From Acetobacteraceae bacterium (GTDB lineage Bacteria; Pseudomonadota; Alphaproteobacteria; Acetobacterales; Acetobacteraceae), in contig JALHQB010000011.1 of NCBI GenBank assembly GCA_022842185.1, positions 29,105 to 93,104 of the forward strand: a stretch of 64,000 nucleotides of DNA. The letters are read 5' to 3'. Of the stretch, positions 20,314 to 28,614 are shown piece after piece; within the stretch, counting starts at the first letter, position 1, and the number at the start of each line of letters is the position of its first letter. Under the pieces are notes generated by a model. That model made no database searches, had not been told where the DNA came from, and saw only the letters and a program-made list of their open reading frames with translations. Both the position numbers and the translations under genes were made by a program.

Positions 20314-21272
20314 GACTGTCTCGTCGCACGCTGCTGGCGTCACCCATGGCACTGGCCGCGCCAGCCTTGGCGCAATCCTACCCGACGCGGCCGATCCGGC
20401 TCGTGGTGCCCTTCGCCGCTGGCGGTTCGGCGGATGCGTCAGCGCGGATGCTGGGCGATCCGCTCGGCGCCGCGCTGGGCCAGCCCGTGATCATCGAGAA
20501 CCGCCCAGGCGGCGGTGCGACGGTGGGGGCGCTGGTGGTCGCGCGCGCGCCGGCGGATGGGCATACCTTGCTGTACGGCACGCCCGGGCCGCAGATCATC
20601 AATCCGCATCTGATGCCCTCCCTGCCTTATGACCCGGTGCGGGATTTCGCGCCGGTGTCGGGGTACAAGCGGGCCCCGAACTTGTTCGCGGTGAACGCGG
20701 CGTTGCCGGCGCAGGATGTCGCGGGGCTGATAGCATTGGCGAAGGCCCAGCCGGGGCGGCTGACTTTCGCGTCCTCGGGCATCGGTTCGTCCTCCCACCT
20801 GGCGGGGGAGATGCTGAAGTTCATGGCGCAGATCGACATCACCCATGTGCCGTATCGTGGCACCGGGCCAGCGACGACGGACCTCATTGCCGGCACGGTC
20901 AGCATGGCGCTGGATACGCTGTCCATCCTGTTGCCACCGGCACGGGCCGGCAACCTGCGCGCGCTGGCGGTCACCACGCCGCGGCGTTCGGCACTGGCGC
21001 CGGACCTGCCGGCCTTGGCAGAAACGCTGCCTGGCTTCGACGCCGCGCCGTTCAACTACATCTCGGCACCCGCCGGCACGCCGGCGCCCGTGGTGGCGCG
21101 GCTGAACAGCGTGATCGTCACGATTCTCAACGATCCGGCCTATCGCGCGCGGATGGAGGCGCTGGGTGAAGAAGCGACGCCTTCGACGCCCGACGAACTC
21201 GCCGCCACCATCGCCGCTGAATCAGCGCGCTGGAAACAGGTGATCGCAGCCGCAGGGATCCGCGTGGAATGA
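20310..21272 (+). CDS. TTT-family (Bug) periplasmic solute-binding protein 3
   Basis: Third tandem receptor, 320 residues, with an ATGA overlap with the second. The signal peptide MRLSRRTLLASPMALAAP ends at ALAQS. Motifs: PIRLVVPFAAGGSADASAR, YDPVRDFAPVSGY, RLTFASSGIGSSSHLAGEML and HVPYRGTGPATTDLIAGTVS. It is coupled to the following dehydrogenase by another ATGA overlap. Confidence 0.93.
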   Translation: MRLSRRTLLASPMALAAPALAQSYPTRPIRLVVPFAAGGSADASARMLGDPLGAALGQPVIIENRPGGGATVGALVVARAPADGHTLLYGTPGPQIINPHLMPSLPYDPVRDFAPVSGYKRAPNLFAVNAALPAQDVAGLIALAKAQPGRLTFASSGIGSSSHLAGEMLKFMAQIDITHVPYRGTGPATTDLIAGTVSMALDTLSILLPPARAGNLRALAVTTPRRSALAPDLPALAETLPGFDAAPFNYISAPAGTPAPVVARLNSVIVTILNDPAYRARMEALGEEATPSTPDELAATIAAESARWKQVIAAAGIRVE

Positions 21273-22195
21273 CCGAATCGATCCTGTTGCTGTCAGCGAT
21301 CCCGGCCGATCTGCGCGCGGCGCTGGCGGATCGCTTCACGTTGGTGGACGACAAGCCCGCCGAAGGGCCGCGCCCGGGCTTCCGCATCGGCGTGACCATG
21401 GCCTTGGCTGGCGCGAATGACGCGCATTTCGCCCGCATGCCCGATCTGCGCCTGGTGGTCAGCCAGGGTGCGGGCCTCGAACGCGTCGATCTGTCCGCCG
21501 CGGCGAAGCGCGGCATCGCGGTTGCCTATACGCCCGACGTGATGACCGAGGACGTGGCCGACGCGGCCATCGGCCTGATGTACGCCGCCGCCCGCCGCGT
21601 GGCGGAAGCCGATCGCTTCGTGCGCGCCGGTCGCTGGGGCGGCGAACGCATGGGCCTGGGCATCAGCCTGCACCGCAAGGCCGCCGGCATCGTCGGCCTG
21701 GGCAAGATCGGCCAGGCCATCGCGCGGCGCTGTGCGGGGCTGGGGATGGATGTCGCCTGGACCGGGCCGCGGCCGAAGCCGGACCAGCCATACGCCTACG
21801 TCGCCGACATTCGCGCGCTGGCCGAACGGTCGGACGTGCTGATCCTGGCCACGCCCGGCGGAACCGGGACGGATGGCATCGTCGATGCGGCTGTGCTGGC
21901 CGCTCTTGGACCGCGGGGCGTGCTGGTGAACATCGCGCGTGGTTCGGTGGTGGATGAACCGGCGCTGCTGGATGCCCTGGAAGGCGGCACCATCGCCGCT
22001 GCCGGCCTCGACGTCTTCGCGCGGGAACCCGGGCTGGATGCGCGCTTCCTGGCACTGAACAACGTGGTGCTCGCGCCGCATTCGGCGTCCCTGACGCATG
22101 AGACGCGCGCCTTGCTGATCGCACGCATCCTGTCGGACATCGAAGCCTTCCGCGATGGCCGACCATTTCTGGACGCGACCGCCGGCGCCGTGTAG
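21269..22195 (+). CDS. D-isomer-specific 2-hydroxyacid dehydrogenase
   Basis: NAD(P)H-dependent reductase of 2-oxoacids such as glyoxylate or hydroxypyruvate, 308 residues. The Rossmann motif GIVGLGKIGQAIARR is near residue 135. The catalytic Arg is in NIARGSVVDE, the Glu in AGLDVFAREP and the His in LAPHSASLT. It follows the receptors with an ATGA overlap, which suggests it acts on the imported hydroxyacid or on a product of it. Confidence 0.92.
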   Translation: MTESILLLSAIPADLRAALADRFTLVDDKPAEGPRPGFRIGVTMALAGANDAHFARMPDLRLVVSQGAGLERVDLSAAAKRGIAVAYTPDVMTEDVADAAIGLMYAAARRVAEADRFVRAGRWGGERMGLGISLHRKAAGIVGLGKIGQAIARRCAGLGMDVAWTGPRPKPDQPYAYVADIRALAERSDVLILATPGGTGTDGIVDAAVLAALGPRGVLVNIARGSVVDEPALLDALEGGTIAAAGLDVFAREPGLDARFLALNNVVLAPHSASLTHETRALLIARILSDIEAFRDGRPFLDATAGAV

Positions 22196-22204
22196 CGAGC
22201 GCCC

Positions 22205-22963
22205 ATGCCCCCAGCCGCCCCGGCGCCGCGCACCGCCATCGATCTGAACCGGAGTGCCGTCGCGCGCTATATCCAGCTTGCGACGCTGTTCCGCCGAAGG
22301 ATCGAGCAAGGGGCCTGGCGGCTGGACCAGCGCATTCCGACGGTCGATGAACTGGCTGTCGAATGCGGCGTGGCGCGAGCGACGATCCGGCAGGCGCTGG
22401 ACCTGCTGCAACAGGACGGGCTGATCGAACGCTTCCGCGCGAAGGGCACCTTCGTGCGCGGCGCGCCGACCGAAAACCGCTTGTGGTGCGATGTCGAGAC
22501 CGATTGGTCCGGCCTGCTGCGTTCGCGCGAGGGTGCCGAGATCGAGATCCTGAGCGACACGCCCGGACTGGCGCCGACGGCATTGCCGCCGGTCGAGATC
22601 GGCCGGCCCGCACCGCTGTACCGTCACATCCGCCGTCGCCATTGGCGCGACGGGCAGCCTTTCCTGCTCGCCGACGTCTATCTCAACGAACGCCTGTCGC
22701 CCAAGGTCACCGAGGATGCGCTGCGCAGCCGCACGGCGCTGAAGCTGGTGGCGGGCATTCCGGGCGTGCGCATCGCCGATGCGCGCCAGACGCTGACGAT
22801 CGGCAGCGCGGATGTCGAAACCGCCGCGGCGCTGCATCTGCCGCTGAACGCGCCGGTTGCCTTGGTACGCCGCGCGGCGGTCGATCCGCGCGGGGTGTTG
22901 TTGATGGTGGCCGACGGGATCTATCGCGGCGACGTGGTGCGGATCGACATCAAGCTGCGGTGA
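22205..22963 (+). CDS. GntR-family regulator with UTRA ligand domain
   Basis: 252 residues. The N-terminal winged helix-turn-helix has RIPTVDELAVECGVARATIRQALDLLQQDGLIERFRAKGTF. A C-terminal UTRA (HutC-type) chorismate-lyase-like fold is suggested by PLYRHIRRRHWRDGQPFLLADVYL and the closing LLMVADGIYRGDVVRIDIKL. It is last in the operon that starts at 15923 and probably senses its substrate or an intermediate. Candidate DNA sites lie in the divergent gap at 15812-15922. Confidence 0.9.
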   Translation: MPPAAPAPRTAIDLNRSAVARYIQLATLFRRRIEQGAWRLDQRIPTVDELAVECGVARATIRQALDLLQQDGLIERFRAKGTFVRGAPTENRLWCDVETDWSGLLRSREGAEIEILSDTPGLAPTALPPVEIGRPAPLYRHIRRRHWRDGQPFLLADVYLNERLSPKVTEDALRSRTALKLVAGIPGVRIADARQTLTIGSADVETAAALHLPLNAPVALVRRAAVDPRGVLLMVADGIYRGDVVRIDIKLR

Positions 22964-22976
22964 TGCGTGGGGGCTG

Positions 22977-23759
22977 TTATGCCCGCCAAAGATCCCGGGC
23001 ATAGGCAATCAACGCCTGGGCCACGGCCTCCGGCTGTTCCGGCAGCAAGGCATGCCCGGCGCGCTCCACCACCACAAGCTTTGCCATCGGTCCCAATGTC
23101 GCCTGCAGTTCGGCCTCGCTTGGCGGTGCGGCGATCGCGTCGTCGGCCGCGGCCAGGTACAGCAGGGGCTTGTGGTCGGCGACCCGTAGCCAGGATGTGT
23201 CCTTCGTCGCCTCGCGCGCGCGGCGCTGGGCGCGGGCGACTTCGGTGTGCCAGCCCGGCAGCCAGACACGCGCATCGCTGCCGGGGGCGAAATACCCGCG
23301 TCGCAGATGCTCCAGCCGCACGTCATCGGGCAGCGACGTGTCGAAACTGCCGGCGATGGCGGCGCTGATGTCGGGCGCGACCGTCGTGCCGGTGACAGCG
23401 GCGAGCATCGCCACGCCCTTCACGCGATCGGGACGCAGATGCGCCGTGATGCGCGCCACCCAATTGCCTGCGGCGTGGCCCGCGACGAGCGCGGTGTCGA
23501 CCCCGTCATCCTCCATCGCCGCAATCACGTCGCGCGCCATGTCGAATAGCGTGGCGCCGTCGCGCAGCGGGGCGGAATGGCCGATGCCGCGCGGTTCCGG
23601 GCGGATCAGCCGCAGCCCGGCTGCCAGCAGCATCGGCGCGATGCCGTCGAAATCCTCCTGCCCGCGTCCGAGGGAGGGCAGCAGCACGACGGGATGCCCC
23701 GCGCCTTCGAGCAGGACTTCGAGGGGACCTGAGGGCAGGTCGAGCATGCGGGTTGTCAT
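22977..23759 (-). CDS. Alpha/beta hydrolase-fold protein with nucleophile Ser replaced by Ala
   Basis: 260 residues with the alpha/beta hydrolase layout: PVVLLPSLGRGQEDFDG, RPEPRGIGHSAPL, the nucleophile elbow GHAAGN at residues 94-99, YLAAADDAIAAPP and the His motif VERAGHALLPEQPEAVAQAL. The elbow residue is Ala96 where Ser is expected, so ordinary ester hydrolysis is unlikely; such proteins can act as lyases, cofactorless enzymes or binding proteins. The codon reads GCC on the coding strand with no sign of frameshift. Convergent with the GntR gene. Confidence 0.88.
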   Translation of the reverse strand: MTTRMLDLPSGPLEVLLEGAGHPVVLLPSLGRGQEDFDGIAPMLLAAGLRLIRPEPRGIGHSAPLRDGATLFDMARDVIAAMEDDGVDTALVAGHAAGNWVARITAHLRPDRVKGVAMLAAVTGTTVAPDISAAIAGSFDTSLPDDVRLEHLRRGYFAPGSDARVWLPGWHTEVARAQRRAREATKDTSWLRVADHKPLLYLAAADDAIAAPPSEAELQATLGPMAKLVVVERAGHALLPEQPEAVAQALIAYARDLWRA

Positions 23760-23982
23760 CGGCGTTCCTCCATTGGGGGCCAGTCAACACGGGGAACGCG
23801 CGGTGCGCCATATGCGGTGCATCGTAAGGCGCGAGATCGACAGGAGGCCCATGATGCGGGATCACGGCTTGCGCAGATCGGCGCCGCGGAGAAGCATGGC
23901 CCGCCGGATGCCGGCACGCGGTGTGCATCCTCCCCGGGCCGGCAACAACAACGTCACTGCCGAGATGCCAGGAGACCACGCC

Positions 23983-24969
23983 ATGACCACGCTTCGCCGC
24001 CGCACGCTGCCCCTGCTCACCGCCGCGCTCGCCCTGCCTGCGATCCGCGTCGCACAGGCCCAGGCGCCGTGGCCGTCGCGGCCGGTGACGCTGGTCAATC
24101 CGTGGCCGGCGGGTGGTTCGTCCGATACCATGACGCGGTTGTTCGCCCAGCGCTTCAGCCAGGCGCTCGGACAGAATTTCGTCGTCGAGAACCGCGCCGG
24201 CGCGTCCGGCACCATCGGCCACAACTACGTCGCGCAGCAGCGGCCGGACGGGTATGTGCTGCTGTCGGCGACCAACAGCACCTATGCCATCGCCCCGCAC
24301 CTGATATCGCCGCTGCCCTACGATTCGCGCACCGCGTTTACAGGCATCAGCCTTCTCGCGCGGACGGCGCAATCGGTCTGCGTGCATCCTTCGCTGCCGG
24401 TCACGACGATCCAGGAGTTCCTGGCCTATGTCCGCGCGCGACCGGGGGAGGTGAGCTTCTCCTCCGCCGGCATCGGCGCCACCAGTCACCTCGCGACGGA
24501 ATTGCTGATGGCGGCGGCGGGACTGGACATGCTGCATGTGCCGTATCGCGGCGGTGCACCGTCCGCGCAGGCTGTGCTGGCGGGCGAGACGAAGATGTCC
24601 TTCATCGATGCCGTCACCGCATTGCCGCATCGCCAGGCGGGAACCTTGAAGATGCTGGCGGTCAGCACGGCGACGCGAACGCCGCTCGCGCAGGATGTCC
24701 CGACGCTTCAGGAAGCAGGGGTGACGGGATTCGAATCCTCGACCGACATGGCGCTGATGGCGCCGGCCAACCTGCCGGCGCCGATCGTCGCGCGCCTGGC
24801 CGAAACGGTGCGCGCGGCCGTCGCCGATCCCGCCTTCCGGCAGCAGATCGTCGCCCAGGGCGCCGACCCGGTCGGTGGTACGCCGGCCGAGTTCGGTCCC
24901 TATCTGGTGCAGGAGAGCGAGAAGTGGGGAAACCTCATCCGCGCGCGCAACATCCGCATGCCGACCTAG
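23983..24969 (+). CDS. TTT-family (Bug) periplasmic solute-binding protein 4
   Basis: 328-residue secreted receptor, single gene. The ATG at 23983 follows AGGAGA by 8 bases and starts a Tat-like signal peptide (TTLRRRTLPLL, cleavage near AQAQA). Family motifs: RPVTLVNPWPAGGSSDTMTR, YDSRTAFTGISLL, EVSFSSAGIGATSHLATELL and VPYRGGAPSAQAVLAGETK. It stands apart from the triple array and diverges from the hydrolase at 22977. The 223-base upstream gap shows no gene. Confidence 0.92.
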   Translation: MTTLRRRTLPLLTAALALPAIRVAQAQAPWPSRPVTLVNPWPAGGSSDTMTRLFAQRFSQALGQNFVVENRAGASGTIGHNYVAQQRPDGYVLLSATNSTYAIAPHLISPLPYDSRTAFTGISLLARTAQSVCVHPSLPVTTIQEFLAYVRARPGEVSFSSAGIGATSHLATELLMAAAGLDMLHVPYRGGAPSAQAVLAGETKMSFIDAVTALPHRQAGTLKMLAVSTATRTPLAQDVPTLQEAGVTGFESSTDMALMAPANLPAPIVARLAETVRAAVADPAFRQQIVAQGADPVGGTPAEFGPYLVQESEKWGNLIRARNIRMPT

Positions 24970-25016
24970 GACGGGCCTGGGCCGCCGAAGCATAAGCGTC
25001 CCGACCGCGCGGCGCG

Positions 25017-25652
25017 TCACCCCCGAACGGGTGGCGCGGCACTTCCCATCCCGGCGGGCGGGACCGTTCGCGCCACGCTCGGCCGCGCCTGTGCCGCATC
25101 GAACAATCCGGCGAGCGCTGGCCGATCGCGACGCCATGCAAAGGTCGTGTGCCGTCGCTCGCAATATCCGAACACCGACACCAGTGCGAGGAAACCTGCA
25201 TCCTGCGCCGCGTAGCCCCCTGCGGCGACCGCCTGTTCCAGGTCATCGGCAATGCGGGCCGCGCGCGACGTCTCCAGCGCGATGACGCCGGGGGAACGTT
25301 CATGCTCCGGTCGGCGCAATTCCCGGTTCCAGACCGCGATCCCATCCAGCATGCCCAGCACGCGCCCATAGGCCGCCAGCGCCCGAGGCGCGTCGGGTCC
25401 CGGCAGCAGGCGCCGCTCCGGCGCCACCAGGCTGTCCAGCATCAACAGCACCGGGGTTGTCTCGGTGATGGCGGTGTCGTCATCAAGCACCAGCGCCGGC
25501 ACGCGCCCCACCGGGTTGTACGGCAGCAGGATGGAGGCCGGATCGCGCAGTGTGGCCTCCATGATCGCCACGCGATTCTCGAGGCCGAGCTCGATGACCG
25601 CCATCCTGGCGATCCGGGCATAGGGGGAACCGGGGGAATGGAACAGGCGCAT
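25017..25652 (-). CDS. Glutathione S-transferase family protein
   Basis: 211 residues. The N-terminus MRLFHSPGSPYARIARMAV, turn VGRVPALVLDD and the TETTPVLLMLDSL segment give the glutathione-binding half; the rest is an all-helical C-terminal domain. The Ser in HSPGSPY may be the catalytic or glutathione-activating residue. It is distinct from the GST at 15923 and is not in an evident operon. Confidence 0.86.
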   Translation of the reverse strand: MRLFHSPGSPYARIARMAVIELGLENRVAIMEATLRDPASILLPYNPVGRVPALVLDDDTAITETTPVLLMLDSLVAPERRLLPGPDAPRALAAYGRVLGMLDGIAVWNRELRRPEHERSPGVIALETSRAARIADDLEQAVAAGGYAAQDAGFLALVSVFGYCERRHTTFAWRRDRPALAGLFDAAQARPSVARTVPPAGMGSAAPPVRG

Positions 25653-25759
25653 GTGGTCGAGGCTAACGTGGTTTCATCGAAGGCGTAACCATCGCCTTCG
25701 CTGTGTGTTTGGTCCCGCACCCGGTTGACGGCGCCAGCCCGGCGGGCGAAGCGGGATGC

Positions 25760-26191
25760 ATGACCGACGCCCCCGCACCCTTCGACCCCGCAACCGCCGG
25801 CTGGAAGCAGTTCCGCTGGCATGAAGAAGGCTTCCCCACCCTGGTCGGCCCCTTCTGGTCAAAGAAGGAGGGTGACGCGTGGGCCTATGGCTTGCTTGCC
25901 GAGGAGAAGCACGGCAATGCCCATGGCATCGTCCATGGCGGCATGCTGGTGACCTTCCTCGACCAGATCCTGGGTGTCACCTGCTGGGAAGCGGCGAAGC
26001 GCGATCCTGTCGTGACCATCCAGCTCAACACGCATTTCGTCTCCGCCGCAAAGGCCGGGGAATTCATGCAGGCGCGGGCCGAAGCCGTGCGTGCGACGAA
26101 GTCGATCGTCTTCGTGCGCGGCCAGATCACCGTGGGCGAGCGCATCGTCGCCACCGCCGACGGCGTGTGGAAGCGGCTCGGCGCGCGCTGA
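25760..26191 (+). CDS. PaaI-type hotdog-fold thioesterase
   Basis: 143 residues with the hotdog pattern KHGNAHGIVHGGMLVTFLDQILG, PVVTIQLNTHFVSAAKAGEF and VFVRGQITVGERIVATADGVWKR. Members of this family hydrolyse acyl-CoA thioesters. The ATG at 25760 is chosen since the fold starts soon after; an in-frame ATG at 25703 would add 19 residues. The gene ends just before a repeat-filled convergent gap facing ahcY. Confidence 0.88.
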   Translation: MTDAPAPFDPATAGWKQFRWHEEGFPTLVGPFWSKKEGDAWAYGLLAEEKHGNAHGIVHGGMLVTFLDQILGVTCWEAAKRDPVVTIQLNTHFVSAAKAGEFMQARAEAVRATKSIVFVRGQITVGERIVATADGVWKRLGAR

Positions 26192-26226
26192 CGGCGCCGG
26201 GTTGCCGAACGTAGCGTAGAAAGGTT

Positions 26227-26328
26227 GGGGGAGATGAACTCCCCCAAACCCCCTCCTTTTTCTGTCACTTGGCGCCGGTCTTCAAAGCGCCAGAAACAGG
26301 AGGGGGATCGGGGGAGTTCTCTCCCCCC
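26227..26328. repeat. Dispersed intergenic repeat, two inverted copies between convergent genes
   Basis: Left copy: GGGGGAG pairing with CTCCCCC (26227-26245), then CCCCCTCCTTTTTCTG and CTTGGCGCC. Right copy is its near reverse complement: GCGCCAGAAACAGGAGGGGG, then GGGGGAG-TTCT-CTCCCCC (26310-26327). The whole can fold into one long stem. It lies between the stops of the thioesterase gene and ahcY and may terminate both. Related copies are at 46722 and 62517. Confidence 0.85.
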
Positions 26329-26340
26329 GACCGTGCTTCC

Positions 26341-27744
<1,404 letters not shown>

Positions 27745-27820
27745 GCGCGCTTCTCTCTTTCTCACCCAGGGTCTGCGGGGCGGGTAGCACGCCCGGCCCG
27801 GCGAAGCCAGAGAGCACGAT

Positions 27821-27844
27821 CACTTATAAGGATATCTTTATGTG
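27821..27844. promoter_or_regulatory. Palindromic operator upstream of ahcY (SahR-like site)
   Basis: The core ATAAGGATATCTTTAT (27826-27841) is a 16-bp inverted repeat with one mismatch, centred on GATATC, within an AT-rich leader before ahcY. As I recall, alphaproteobacterial SahR-type ArsR regulators, which respond to S-adenosylhomocysteine, bind an ATAAAGATATCTTTAT-like palindrome in front of ahcY and metF. The regulator gene itself is not in the window. Confidence 0.6.
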
Positions 27845-27944
27845 AAATAAGGCATCAATTGCATGCAAAACTGCAACTGACGGCGATCAGCCGGGTGCTT
27901 GAAGGCGCGGGATCAAACAAGCGTTCTGCATCGGCGGCGCTGCG

Positions 27945-28139
27945 TCACGCTTCCGGCGCGGCTTCCTCGCCCCGCCGCTCATCATCCTGTTCGCGCCGGC
28001 TCTCGGCGATGGTGCGTTCGGACTGCACCCCCCGATCGGCGCTGGCGCCCGCCCCTTTCGGAGCATCCGCCATCGCCGAGAGTGGCGCGAGCCATATCGC
28101 GAAAAGTCCAGTCACGGCGGCGCGGCGGATGTTTCGCAT
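27945..28139 (-). CDS. Small secreted hypothetical protein
   Basis: 64 residues. It has a clear signal peptide (MRNIRRAAVTGLFAIWLAP, cleavage near SAMA-DAPK) and a short hydrophilic Glu/Arg-rich mature part. AAGGGG precedes the ATG by about 9 bases. Its N-terminus resembles that of the next gene upstream (MRHIRR). No family recognised. Confidence is moderate because of its length. Confidence 0.55.
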   Translation of the reverse strand: MRNIRRAAVTGLFAIWLAPLSAMADAPKGAGASADRGVQSERTIAESRREQDDERRGEEAAPEA

Positions 28140-28233
28140 GGCGATGCCCCTTCAGGCCCCTGGAGAGTTACAGGGTGGCTCCCAAGGCTGGCACCGGCAG
28201 GGCACAACCATGGCGGGGGCGTGGCACTGCGGA

Positions 28234-28530
28234 TCAATCATCGTCATCGTCGTCGTCATCATCATCACGGCCGCGCGGCGCCGGCCGGTCGCGGTTTCGG
28301 TCCGGCGCGGCCCAGCCGCGCGACCGCGGGTCATTTTCCCGCCAGGCTTCGCGCCGCACCCAGCCGCGGCGGCCGTCCCGGTCCTCGACAGTATAACGGT
28401 CAACCCGTGTGCACCGCCCGTTCGAGCAATTGGACGATGAATCCGATGACTGGCTTTCCGCCGCCGCCGGCGGCGCGGCGAACGGCAGGGCGCAGACCCC
28501 AAGAACGATAAGGCGGCGAATGTGGCGCAT
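28234..28530 (-). CDS. Small secreted protein with C-terminal poly-aspartate
   Basis: 98 residues. The signal peptide MRHIRRLIVLGVCALPFAAP ends near AAA-ESQ. The mature part has two Cys close together (NCSNGRC), a YTVEDRDGRRGWVRREAW segment and a run of ten Asp at the very end, encoded by mixed GAT/GAC codons. The acidic tail could bind calcium or other cations. No family recognised; secretion is likely. Confidence 0.65.
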   Translation of the reverse strand: MRHIRRLIVLGVCALPFAAPPAAAESQSSDSSSNCSNGRCTRVDRYTVEDRDGRRGWVRREAWRENDPRSRGWAAPDRNRDRPAPRGRDDDDDDDDDD

Positions 28531-28614
28531 GGCGAGGTACTCCCTTCTCCTCGCACAACGCTGCCGGTGCCGCGGTTCTTCCCGGTGGTGACAAAAAGGT
28601 GAAAGCGGGGCGGG

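Noticed and set aside
28234..28270. Simple-sequence repeat (GAT/GAC run) as a mobile or CRISPR-like element
   Set aside because: It encodes the Asp10 tail in frame and ends exactly at the stop codon, so it is better explained as protein coding.
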